From: Lachnospiraceae bacterium
GTDB lineage: Bacteria > Bacillota > Clostridia > Lachnospirales > Lachnospiraceae
NCBI GenBank assembly: GCA_015258065.1
Contig: JABZIZ010000029.1
Coordinates: 1 to 14,564 of the forward strand
Length of the DNA: 14,564 nucleotides
Direction of reading: 5' to 3'
Below, piece after piece: positions 1-7,278 of the stretch. Within the stretch, counting starts at the first letter, position 1. Every line of letters starts with the position of its first letter. Under the pieces are notes generated by a model. It was not told where the DNA came from. It did no database searches and saw only the letters and a list, made by a program, of their open reading frames with translations. A program made the position numbers and the translations under genes.

Positions 1-38
1 TCAGCTGATCCGTACTAATAGATCGAAGGCTTGTCCTT
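1..38 (+). rRNA. 23S ribosomal RNA, 3' end (partial)
   Basis: The first bases match the conserved 3' end of bacterial 23S rRNA: the run around GTACTAATAGATCGAAGGCTT is the usual final segment of the last helix. Only the tail is inside the window, so the gene enters from the left. The exact 3' end is estimated at about 36-38. No 5S rRNA follows before the tRNA genes. Confidence 0.9.
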
Positions 39-85
39 ATCTTTTCTGTCATCAGTGTTCGGTTTTGAGGGTGCAATTCCATTAT

Positions 86-159
86 GGCCCGGTGGCTCAG
101 CTGGTTAGAGCGCCGCCCTGTCACGGCGGAGGTCGTGGGTTCGAACCCCATCCGGGTCG
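86..159 (+). tRNA. tRNA-Asp (GTC)
   Basis: A full cloverleaf of 74 nt. The acceptor arm GGCCCGG pairs with CCGGGTC (one G-U pair), with discriminator G159. The anticodon loop reads CTGTCAC, giving anticodon GTC, and the T arm holds GGTTCGAAC. No CCA is encoded. It is the first tRNA after the 23S and is probably processed from the ribosomal transcript. Confidence 0.97.
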
Positions 160-176
160 TTTATATTGTTTATTAT

Positions 177-249
177 GGGATCTTAGCTCAGCTGGGAGAG
201 CATCTGCCTTACAAGCAGGGGGTCATAGGTTCGAGCCCTATAGGTCCCA
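177..249 (+). tRNA. tRNA-Val (TAC)
   Basis: A 73-nt cloverleaf. The acceptor arm GGGATCT pairs with AGGTCCC, with discriminator A249. The anticodon loop CTTACAA gives anticodon TAC, valine. CCA is not encoded. Second in the rRNA-linked array. Confidence 0.97.
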
Positions 250-256
250 TTCTTAT

Positions 257-329
257 GCCGATGTGGCTCAATTGGCAGAGCAGCTGATTTGTAATCAGCA
301 GGTTACCGGTTCAAGTCCGATCATCGGCT
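257..329 (+). tRNA. tRNA-Thr (TGT)
   Basis: A 73-nt cloverleaf. The acceptor arm GCCGATG pairs with CATCGGC, with discriminator T329. The anticodon is TGT, threonine. The T stem (ACCGG with CCGAT) has one C-A mismatch at its second pair, a mild departure from a perfect stem. CCA is not encoded. Confidence 0.96.
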
Positions 330-355
330 TTACCAATTCACATTTGGTATTATAT

Positions 356-437
356 GGGTGGCTTCCCGAGTGGCCAAAGGGGACAGACTGTAAATCTGCT
401 GCAAATTGCTTCGGTGGTTCGAATCCACCGCCACCCA
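356..437 (+). tRNA. tRNA-Tyr (GTA)
   Basis: An 82-nt tRNA with a long variable arm, as expected for bacterial tRNA-Tyr. The acceptor arm GGGTGGC pairs with GCCACCC, with discriminator A437. The anticodon loop CTGTAAA gives GTA. The T arm is a perfect GGTGG/CCACC stem. Confidence 0.97.
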
Positions 438-454
438 ATTACACAATATTATAT

Positions 455-528
455 CGCGGGGTGGAGCAGTCTGGAAGCTCGTCGGGCTCATAACCCGAAG
501 GTCATAGGTTCAAATCCTATCCCCGCTA
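455..528 (+). tRNA. Initiator tRNA-Met (CAT)
   Basis: A 74-nt tRNA with anticodon CAT. Two features mark it as the initiator rather than an elongator or a tRNA-Ile2: three consecutive G-C pairs at the base of the anticodon stem (GGG CTCATAA CCC), and an unpaired first acceptor position (C455 opposite T527). The rest of the acceptor arm, GCGGGG with CCCCGC, is perfect. Confidence 0.95.
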
Positions 529-603
529 CGAATGGGTTCGTTATATTATTTAACGATCACCAGAAATGCAGTCGTGAGTTTATTTCAATAGAATGACTGA
601 TTT

Positions 604-676
<73 letters not shown>

Positions 677-681
677 CAAGG

Positions 682-706
682 AAGTTCCCTAAGCGGGAAC
701 TTTTTT
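682..706 (+). terminator. Intrinsic terminator of the rRNA-tRNA operon
   Basis: An 8-bp perfect stem, AAGTTCCC with GGGAACTT, around the five-base loop TAAGC, running into a T tract at 701-706. It lies directly behind tRNA-Phe and ends the ribosomal transcription unit. Confidence 0.92.
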
Positions 707-775
707 CGTGTATCCGACTTTAATCCAGTCCCGTCTTAGAAGATAGGAGGATGATTATTCCGCTGTATTTTTTTC

Positions 776-804
776 TTGGATTTTTAGTACTAAAGTTTTT
801 GGAT
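776..804. promoter_or_regulatory. Palindrome flanked by direct repeats, possible operator
   Basis: In the leader of the next gene, the 12-base perfect palindrome TTTAGTACTAAA (783-794) sits between two copies of TTGGAT (776-781 and 799-804). This symmetry suggests a protein-binding site controlling the polyamine-type pair. I saw no convincing -35/-10 pair in 710-858, so the promoter is unplaced and the operator role is a guess. Confidence 0.25.
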
Positions 805-858
805 ACCGATAGAGAACCACGGTTACCTTTATCATAGAAATTCGCATAGGAATTTATC

Positions 859-2523
859 ATGAGTGAGAGTACGATGACAACCAATTCCAATTCCAATTTT
901 ATTCTTTATAAGCACAAATGCTTTTTGTACAGCACCGAATTTTTTTCCGGCATGTCGGTCATGGCGGTGGAACTGGGGGCAAGTAGATTGATCGCTCCCT
1001 ATTTCAGCTCCTCGCAGATTGTTTGGACCATTATCATCGGAACCATCATGATCGCCATGGCACTAGGCAATGTTTTCGGGGGCAGATGGGCGGATCATGA
1101 GGATAATCCACGCAAATTATTCAGACGGATTCTGATTGCAGCGATATGGATTGCTTTGATTCCTGTTTTTGGGAAGTATTGCATTCTGCTGGTTACGGGA
1201 GCCATGATTCTTACCATCAACACCAATTTACTTGTCTTTGCCGCCTTTATTACCTGCCTTCTTCTTTTTGTCTTTCCCTTGTTTTTGCTTGGCACAGTGA
1301 CGCCCTCTCTGATACGTTTCAGTGTCAATTCCCTGGAGGAGAGCGGTAGTATTTCCGGAAAACTGGGCGCTTACAATACGATCGGCAGCATTCTAGGCAC
1401 TTTTCTGCCCACCTTCGTTACCATTCCTACGGTAGGGACGGCGATGACCTTTCTTCTATTTTCGGGGATCCTGTTGTTCCTGTCGCTGCTTTATTTCTAT
1501 ATGACTCGTTCAGGTAAAAAAATCTTTCTATTCAGTATTCCGATTTATTTATTAGCCTGTCTATTCGGGCATCGATCCAACTTTGCCTTTTGGGAAAAAA
1601 ATTTAACTTATGAAGGAGAATCGATCTATAACTATCTTCAAGTTAGGGATACAGATCAGGAAACCATTCTGTCGACCAATGTCTTATTTGGCGTGCAGTC
1701 CGTTTATCTCAAAAACAGTGATCTGAGCGGGATGTATTATGATTATGCGCTGGCAGCCCCACTTCTACTTGCAAAGCAAAACCCGAAGATACTTGTTCTC
1801 GGGATGGGAAGCGGAACCTACACGACCGAATGCAAGACCTTTTTTCCGAGTGCAAAGATCGAAGGGGTAGAAATCGATCAGAAGATTACCGATCTTGCTC
1901 ATACATATTTTCATCTGTCCAAAGAGGTTCCGGTAACCACGTATGACGGGAGGGCGTTTCTAAATGCAAGCCAGGATCAATATGACGTCATTATGGTAGA
2001 TGCCTACCAGGATATCACCATCCCCTTTCAAATGAGCACACGCGAATTTTTTACGCTGGTAAAAAATCATCTGACGGAGGAAGGAGTGATGGTGGTCAAT
2101 ATGAACATGCATGGAAACAGCCAGGATGACATCACTACCTATTTATCCGAAACGATTGCATCGGTCTTTCCGGAAGTGGCAACGGTGGAGGTGAGCGGGT
2201 CGACTAATCGGGAGCTTTTTGCCCAGGCTTCCTCTGCCTATGGAAGCCTGCAGAATCGAATTCTGGTGGGGAGCCGAGCGTACAAAGAGAGGTCATCCGG
2301 CAGCAATGTCCCGGCAGACGAGGAAGAATTCCTTGTAAGAATGAGAAAAGTGGGTAAGGATCTTAAGGTGGTGAATGGCGGGAATCATATCCTGACAGAT
2401 GATCGGGCACCCGTCGAGCTTCTGGGGATGAAGACCATCGACCGCATTATCCAGGAAGAGGCAGGCAGTTTTCGTTCTTCCTTTAGAGAGAACGGTTTCT
2501 CCGGATTATTGGGGAATCTTTGA
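859..2523 (+). CDS. Membrane protein with C-terminal spermidine-synthase-like domain
   Basis: A 554-aa two-part protein. Residues about 28-235 are strongly hydrophobic, with roughly seven or eight membrane spans. Residues about 250-510 form a class I SAM-type methyltransferase/aminopropyltransferase fold: the nucleotide-binding loop GMGSG at 315-319, the acidic end of strand 2 at E338-D340, YDGR at 362-365, and YDVIMVDAYQD at 375-385. This is the layout called fused MFS/spermidine synthase. Classical SpeE has GGGDGG and VDSxDP. Here the first Asp is S318 and the second lies one residue late (D385), so transfer of an aminopropyl group to putrescine should not be assumed. The start has a modest ribosome site (ATAGGAAT); ATG at 874 is an alternative. 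The gene overlaps the decarboxylase by one base, pointing to a shared polyamine-related role at the membrane. Confidence 0.8.
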   Translation: MSESTMTTNSNSNFILYKHKCFLYSTEFFSGMSVMAVELGASRLIAPYFSSSQIVWTIIIGTIMIAMALGNVFGGRWADHEDNPRKLFRRILIAAIWIALIPVFGKYCILLVTGAMILTINTNLLVFAAFITCLLLFVFPLFLLGTVTPSLIRFSVNSLEESGSISGKLGAYNTIGSILGTFLPTFVTIPTVGTAMTFLLFSGILLFLSLLYFYMTRSGKKIFLFSIPIYLLACLFGHRSNFAFWEKNLTYEGESIYNYLQVRDTDQETILSTNVLFGVQSVYLKNSDLSGMYYDYALAAPLLLAKQNPKILVLGMGSGTYTTECKTFFPSAKIEGVEIDQKITDLAHTYFHLSKEVPVTTYDGRAFLNASQDQYDVIMVDAYQDITIPFQMSTREFFTLVKNHLTEEGVMVVNMNMHGNSQDDITTYLSETIASVFPEVATVEVSGSTNRELFAQASSAYGSLQNRILVGSRAYKERSSGSNVPADEEEFLVRMRKVGKDLKVVNGGNHILTDDRAPVELLGMKTIDRIIQEEAGSFRSSFRENGFSGLLGNL

Positions 2524-4151
2524 TGGGATACAACGAAAGAAATGCCGGGGAAGACCGACAATTGAAGAATGAACTTGGAAGCGCACTGGAAGAATATTGC
2601 CAAAGTGACTTTTACCCCTTTCACATGCCAGGGCATAAAAGGAATGAGAAGGCTTTTTCGAAAAGTTTTTTGCAGGAATTGTGCAAGGTGGATATTACGG
2701 AAATAGAAGGCTTTGATAACCTGCATGAGGCGGACGGAATCCTACAAGAGGCGCAGGTAAGAGCCAACGATTTGTTCGGCAATTCCGGAAGCGAGACTTA
2801 CTTTCTGGTAAACGGATCGAGCAGCGGGAATCTTGCATCAATCTGCGCGGCACTTTACGAAAACGAGGAGATTCTGATCGCCAGAAATGCACATAAATCC
2901 GTCTATCATGCCGTAGCCATGCACCGTCTGAAACCAAGGTATCTTCTGCCGAAGGAGGCCGGAATTCCGCTGTGGTTGCAGGACAAGAGCCGCATTCTAT
3001 TGCGGGGGCAGGACAAGAGCCGTATTCCATTGCGAGAGCAGGAAAAGGACCGCATTCCACACAAAGAAGGGAAGATCGGGGACGAATGCAGAAGCGGTTT
3101 TTGGGGACCGATTACGGCAGAGGAGGTCGAGAAACAAATCACAGACGACACCAGGGCGGTTCTAATCACCTCGCCCACCTATGAGGGAATGGTATCCGAT
3201 GTGAGGGAAATCGCAGATTTTTTACATCAAAAACAAATCCCGCTGATTGTAGATGAGGCACATGGTTCTCATTTCGGACTGTATCCGACCTTTCCTGAGA
3301 GTGCACTGAGTTGCGGAGCGGATCTGGTGATTCACAGCCTTCATAAGACCCTGCCTTCTCTTACCCAAACGGCGCTTCTTCATGTACAGGGGGAGCTGAT
3401 CGATCGGGAAAGAGTCAGGCGATATCTTCGTGTGTTTCAAAGTACCAGCCCTTCTTATCCACTGATGGCATCCATAGACAGCTGCGTTTGTGAAGTGAAG
3501 AAGGCGGGAGCATACCGTTTTTTACATCTGGAAAAACTAAGAAATCTATTGGAAGAAAAGACAGGGAATCTGACGGAAGTGCGGATCCTGCCGAGAGAGA
3601 TGATTGCGGATCCATGCAAGATCGTCGTATTCAGTTCGAGCAAAACTGGTAGGTGGATCTCAGATCAACTTCGTCACGATTATCATCTTGAACCGGAAAT
3701 GGAAGGAGAGCATCATGTCGTGTTGATTCTGACCGGCTATGATACAAGCGAGGGGATTCAGAGGCTTGTGAATGCAGTGCAGGGAATCAATGAGACAGCT
3801 GTTTGGGAGAAGCAAAAAGGAAAAGAAAGACGAGACGGTTCTCTCGGTTTTACAGAAATGACAAAACATCTTCCAAAGAAAAAAATCCTGCCATCAGAGG
3901 CCTGGGATCATAAAAGGGAGTGGAAGGAGTTAAACGAGAGCAAAGGAAGCATCTGCGCGGAGATTCTCCATGTCTATCCACCGGGAATTCCTCTCCTGGT
4001 GGCGGGAGAGGAGATCGACGCGGAAACGATTTTGGCGATGAAACAACTTCTGCAGGCAGGAGCAAATCTGCAAGGCATCAGGTGGCAGGAGGGCAGAGTC
4101 TACGTACCGGTCGTGAAGAACAAGCCATTGCCCAACTTGTGCCTTTCGTAG
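2523..4151 (+). CDS. PLP-dependent Orn/Lys/Arg decarboxylase (YaaO/SpeA type)
   Basis: A 542-aa fold-type I PLP enzyme that removes the alpha-carboxyl group of arginine, lysine or ornithine; the sequence does not say which. Visible marks are FHMPGHKR near the N-terminus, FGNSGSETYFLVNGSSSGN (cofactor phosphate and substrate region), DEAHGSH with D244 and H247 (PLP ring contacts), and SLHKTLPSLTQ with K275 as the Schiff-base lysine. The tail HVYPPGIPLLVAGEE is the hallmark of the small C-terminal domain of this family. Residues 153-182 are three tandem 10-residue units unlike the rest of the fold. The ATG at 2523 shares its A with the upstream TGA stop, so translation is probably coupled; a TTG one codon earlier is less likely. 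It sits where Bacillus has yaaO, before the yaaR-holB run. Confidence 0.92.
   Translation: MGYNERNAGEDRQLKNELGSALEEYCQSDFYPFHMPGHKRNEKAFSKSFLQELCKVDITEIEGFDNLHEADGILQEAQVRANDLFGNSGSETYFLVNGSSSGNLASICAALYENEEILIARNAHKSVYHAVAMHRLKPRYLLPKEAGIPLWLQDKSRILLRGQDKSRIPLREQEKDRIPHKEGKIGDECRSGFWGPITAEEVEKQITDDTRAVLITSPTYEGMVSDVREIADFLHQKQIPLIVDEAHGSHFGLYPTFPESALSCGADLVIHSLHKTLPSLTQTALLHVQGELIDRERVRRYLRVFQSTSPSYPLMASIDSCVCEVKKAGAYRFLHLEKLRNLLEEKTGNLTEVRILPREMIADPCKIVVFSSSKTGRWISDQLRHDYHLEPEMEGEHHVVLILTGYDTSEGIQRLVNAVQGINETAVWEKQKGKERRDGSLGFTEMTKHLPKKKILPSEAWDHKREWKELNESKGSICAEILHVYPPGIPLLVAGEEIDAETILAMKQLLQAGANLQGIRWQEGRVYVPVVKNKPLPNLCLS
2979..3068 (+). repeat. Three tandem 30-bp units inside the decarboxylase gene
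   Basis: Three consecutive 30-base units (2979-3008, 3009-3038, 3039-3068), each opening with CAGGA and encoding QDKSRILLRG, QDKSRIPLRE and QEKDRIPHKE. Units one and two differ at only a few bases; the third is more diverged. All are in frame, so the protein gains a charged loop without losing its reading frame. Confidence 0.93.
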
Positions 4152-4193
4152 TATCATAAGAGTTAAATCGGGAGAGGGACAGCAGTTTGATTC

Positions 4194-4796
4194 ATGGGTA
4201 AAATCTTTGTATTAATGGGGAAAAGTGCATCCGGAAAGGATGCGGTATACAGGAATCTGCTGCAGGATCCACAGCTGGATTTAAAGAAAGTGGTTCTCTA
4301 TACCACCCGTCCGAAACGACAGGGGGAAATGGAGGGCAGGCAATACTTTTTTATCAGCGACGCAACCTATGAAGAGATGCGGAAGAGCGGTCGCATTATC
4401 GAAGAAAGAAGCTACACAACGAAGCTTGGTGTGTGGCATTATTTTACCGCTGATGACGGTCAAATCGATTTGTCGGGGAAACAAGCTTACTTAATGATTG
4501 CAACACCGGAGGCTTTTCTTGCGATCAGGGCGTATTTCGGAGAAGGCTGTGTGTTTCCGGTCCTCATCCAAACGGATAACGGGATTCGGCTGGAGAGGGC
4601 GCTCCGAAGAGAGCGCAGGCAGGAAGTTCCGAGATATGATGAAATGTGCAGGAGATTTCTTGCAGACGAAGAGGATTTTGCCGAGGATCGATTAAGGAAG
4701 GGCAGAATCACGAGAATCTTCCAAAACGATGCCACCTTAGAAGAACTGCTGAAGCAGGTGTCGGCCTACATTATGGAAAAGAATCATGGAAATTAA
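4194..4796 (+). CDS. Guanylate-kinase-like P-loop protein
   Basis: A 200-aa protein related to guanylate kinase, which phosphorylates GMP to GDP with ATP. The N-terminal P-loop is GKSASGKD (residues 9-16), followed by TTRPKRQGEMEGRQYFF at about 42-58, the signature region that in Gmk contacts GMP. The Walker A position normally Ser or Thr after the lysine is Asp (D16), and the lid region looks less canonical than housekeeping Gmk. It may therefore be a paralogue with a shifted role rather than the main enzyme. It starts 42 nt after the decarboxylase. The nearest ribosome-site-like run, GGAGAGGG at 4171-4178, is 15 nt upstream, longer than usual, but no better in-frame start is visible. In Bacillus this slot holds tmk. 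Confidence 0.8.
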   Translation: MGKIFVLMGKSASGKDAVYRNLLQDPQLDLKKVVLYTTRPKRQGEMEGRQYFFISDATYEEMRKSGRIIEERSYTTKLGVWHYFTADDGQIDLSGKQAYLMIATPEAFLAIRAYFGEGCVFPVLIQTDNGIRLERALRRERRQEVPRYDEMCRRFLADEEDFAEDRLRKGRITRIFQNDATLEELLKQVSAYIMEKNHGN

Positions 4797-5226
4797 GGTA
4801 CAGCAGGTGCAGGCGCTTACGCAGGCACCGCAGGAAACGCAGGTAAAGCAAAGCGAGAATCCGTTTCAATTCATCCTGGAGAGCAAGGTGGATGATGAGG
4901 GACTTGCTGCGAGACTGTCTTCGATGTACGAGAGCATCACCATGGAAGGCAAGCATCTGGCACAAAAAAAGGACATCCGGGAGATGCAGCGTTACCGCAT
5001 TCTGATCAAGGACTTTCTGAATGAGATCCTTACCAGATCTCATTCTTTTCGGCGCGAAAATTATCTGGATAAAAAGGGGCGCCATCGCGTTTATGGCATC
5101 ATCCGCCTCATCGATGAGAACCTGGATGAGTTGGCGAAGGAACTGATCGCAGAGGAAAAGGACAACATTGCAATCATGGGGAGAATCGGAACCATCGAGG
5201 GTCTTCTCCTTGATATCTTCACCTGA
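4786..5226 (+). CDS. yaaR: YaaR family protein (DUF327)
   Basis: A 146-aa protein matching YaaR. It has a variable, Gln-rich first 25 residues, then a helical body with the conserved stretches RRENYLDKKGRHRVYGIIRL and ENLDELAKELIAEEKDNIAI. The molecular role is not established to my knowledge; its constant position next to holB and ricT is the main clue. The start overlaps the preceding gene by 11 bases, so its translation likely depends on ribosomes arriving from upstream. A five-base gap separates it from holB. Confidence 0.9.
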   Translation: MEIKVQQVQALTQAPQETQVKQSENPFQFILESKVDDEGLAARLSSMYESITMEGKHLAQKKDIREMQRYRILIKDFLNEILTRSHSFRRENYLDKKGRHRVYGIIRLIDENLDELAKELIAEEKDNIAIMGRIGTIEGLLLDIFT

Positions 5227-5231
5227 GCTTC

Positions 5232-6281
5232 ATGGCAAAATTTTCTGACATTGTCGGCCAAAAGTCGATTAAGGCGCATCTTACCCATGCGCTTCTCAAC
5301 AATTCCATATCCCATGCGTATATATTTGAGGGAGAAGAGGGCTGTGGCAAGATGCTGATGGCGCGGGCCTTTTCTCAGACTCTGCTTTGTGAAAAACAGG
5401 TGGAGGACGCCTGTGGGAGTTGTCATTCCTGTATACAGGCGGAGCATGAGACGCATCCGGATATCATCTTTGTCAGACGGGAAGAAGATCCGAACAATAA
5501 GGACAGGCTAAGGAAAACGCTGGGGGTGCAGGCGGTCAGAGAGCAACTGGTCGATGATGTTATTGTGAAACCATATCAATCCGCCTTCAAGGTTTATATC
5601 GTGACGGAAGCCGAGAAAATGACGACTGAAGCACAGAATGCCATTCTGAAAACACTGGAGGAGCCACCCTCTTATGCGGTCATCCTGCTCCTGGTTACTC
5701 GTGCAGATGCACTTTTACCGACCATTCGCAGCAGATGTGTGACCCTGTCCTTTTCGCCTTTAACCGAGGGAGAAATTGAGTCGTATTTAACGAATCAAAG
5801 AGGAATTTCACCGTCCAGAGCCAGGTTGGAGGCCAGATTTGCCAGAGGGAATCTGGGTCAGGCGATTCGTAAGGCGGAAGATGAGAATGCTCAGACACAG
5901 AAGAAAAGGATGCAGGACCTGATTGAGAAGGCATCTGCGGAGGGGACCCATGCGATTCTGACAGGCTTAAGAGAACTCCTGGAAGAGGCGGAGGATCCTG
6001 AGGAGACCCTGCAGGAATTTCTGGTCATGGTGCAGTATTTCATTCGAGACATATCGCTTTATAAGGCGACGGGCGAGACACAGCACTTGATTTTGATTGA
6101 TGAAATATCGTATATTAAAAGTGTTGCCCACAAGGCAGAGTGGAAGAATCTGTACATTCTGCAGGATGGGTTGGAGACAACAAGGCAGCGGATTTCTGCG
6201 AATGTAAATAAAGAACTATCCCTGGAAATTCTGCTTTTTACGATCGCAGAGGCATTTCAAGGGACTTTGCGAACGGCATAA
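5232..6281 (+). CDS. holB: DNA polymerase III subunit delta prime
   Basis: A 349-aa clamp-loader subunit that helps open and place the sliding clamp during replication. It is an AAA+ protein: the P-loop region GEEGCGKM is at residues 34-41. M41 replaces the usual Ser/Thr, in keeping with delta prime being a poor or inactive ATPase. A four-cysteine zinc module follows (C53, C61, C64, C67). NAILKTLEEPP and IRSRC, the sensor and arginine-finger region of clamp loaders, are present. The C-terminal half is helical collar sequence. The length is normal for Bacillota. It begins five bases after yaaR with no strong ribosome site of its own, consistent with coupling. Confidence 0.94.
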   Translation: MAKFSDIVGQKSIKAHLTHALLNNSISHAYIFEGEEGCGKMLMARAFSQTLLCEKQVEDACGSCHSCIQAEHETHPDIIFVRREEDPNNKDRLRKTLGVQAVREQLVDDVIVKPYQSAFKVYIVTEAEKMTTEAQNAILKTLEEPPSYAVILLLVTRADALLPTIRSRCVTLSFSPLTEGEIESYLTNQRGISPSRARLEARFARGNLGQAIRKAEDENAQTQKKRMQDLIEKASAEGTHAILTGLRELLEEAEDPEETLQEFLVMVQYFIRDISLYKATGETQHLILIDEISYIKSVAHKAEWKNLYILQDGLETTRQRISANVNKELSLEILLFTIAEAFQGTLRTA

Positions 6282-6295
6282 CAGAAAGGTTGCGT

Positions 6296-7267
6296 ATGGC
6301 AAGAATAGTCGGTGTCCGGTTTCGGACAGCGGGAAAAGTATATTATTTTTCACCGGGAACCTTCGAAGTGAAAAAAGGCGATCATCTGATCGTGGAAACG
6401 ACGCGCGGGATTGAATACGGGACGGCGGTATGCGCACCCACGGACCTTTTAGATGAGCAGGTTCCAAAGCCGGTGAAGGAGATTCTTAGAATCGCCAATG
6501 AAACGGATGAGCATCAGGAAGAGGAGAACAGAGAGAAGGAAAAGAGAGCATTTCAAATCGGGCTTCAGAAGATTGCGGCACATAAGTTGGACATGAAACT
6601 GATCGATGTAGCCTATACCTTCGATAACAACAAGATCTTATTTTATTTTACGGCAGACGGAAGAATCGACTTCAGAGAGCTGGTCAAGGATCTGGCCAGC
6701 GTCTTCCGCACCAGAATCGAATTACGGCAGATCGGAGTGAGGGATGAGACCAAAATCCTGGGAGGTATCGGGATTTGCGGCCGGGTCCTGTGCTGCCGGT
6801 CCTATCTCTCGGACTTTATCCCGGTATCCATTCGGATGGCCAAGGAACAAAATCTATCTTTGAATCCGTCAAAAATCTCCGGCACCTGTGGCAGACTGAT
6901 GTGCTGCCTCAAGAATGAAGAAGAAGTTTATGAAGAAATCAATCGAAGAATGCCTTCCACAGGGGACTTTGTTGTTGCCAGGGATGGGCTTAAGGGCGAG
7001 GTTTCTTCGGTCAATATCCTTCGAGAAACCATGAAGATTCTCGTGGATGTGGATGATGAAAAAGAGGTGCATGAATATGCGCTGGAGGAAATTACAGAAA
7101 TCCAGCGCAGGCACAAAAAGCGCCAGAGCCAGAACAAGGATCCACAGGGGAAGAAAAACGGCAAAAAGCGTCTGAATGCGGAAGAAGCCGAAGAGGAAAA
7201 GGAACTGGCAAAGCTGGAAAAGGAAGAACGAAAAGGAAGCAAAGAGAGATCGAAGCTGGACGACTGA
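6296..7267 (+). CDS. ricT: PSP1-domain protein RicT (YaaT)
   Basis: A 323-aa PSP1 protein. In Bacillus, RicT (YaaT) works in a complex with RicA and RicF that promotes Rny-dependent maturation of selected mRNAs and affects competence, biofilm and sporulation. That complex binds iron-sulfur clusters, and the cysteines are present here as two CGRxxCC motifs (C161, C166, C167 and C198, C203, C204). The opening MARIVGVRFRTAGKVYYF matches the family start. I chose ATG at 6296 because AGAAAGG ends six bases before it; a TTG two codons earlier would abut that site. The last 60 or so residues are a highly charged Lys/Glu tail, probably disordered. Fifteen bases follow holB. Confidence 0.93.
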   Translation: MARIVGVRFRTAGKVYYFSPGTFEVKKGDHLIVETTRGIEYGTAVCAPTDLLDEQVPKPVKEILRIANETDEHQEEENREKEKRAFQIGLQKIAAHKLDMKLIDVAYTFDNNKILFYFTADGRIDFRELVKDLASVFRTRIELRQIGVRDETKILGGIGICGRVLCCRSYLSDFIPVSIRMAKEQNLSLNPSKISGTCGRLMCCLKNEEEVYEEINRRMPSTGDFVVARDGLKGEVSSVNILRETMKILVDVDDEKEVHEYALEEITEIQRRHKKRQSQNKDPQGKKNGKKRLNAEEAEEEKELAKLEKEERKGSKERSKLDD

Positions 7268-7278
7268 CAGGGCAAGGA

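Noticed and set aside
65..596. Open frames of 67-142 codons at the left end
   Set aside because: They run across six well-formed tRNA genes. Sequence such as RFEPYRSHS and GSNPI comes from reading T arms as codons.
529..603. The wider gap between the initiator tRNA and tRNA-Phe
   Set aside because: I looked for a broken tRNA or 5S remnant and saw no cloverleaf or conserved block.
751..837. A 28-codon hydrophobic frame (MIIPLYFFLGFLVLKFL) after AGGAGG
   Set aside because: The ribosome-site match touches the ATG with no spacer, there is no clear promoter, and the frame covers the palindrome region. Kept out unless conservation is shown.
2979..3068. Possible CRISPR-like repeats
   Set aside because: The units are directly adjacent without spacers and stay in frame inside a decarboxylase. 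No cas gene is present.
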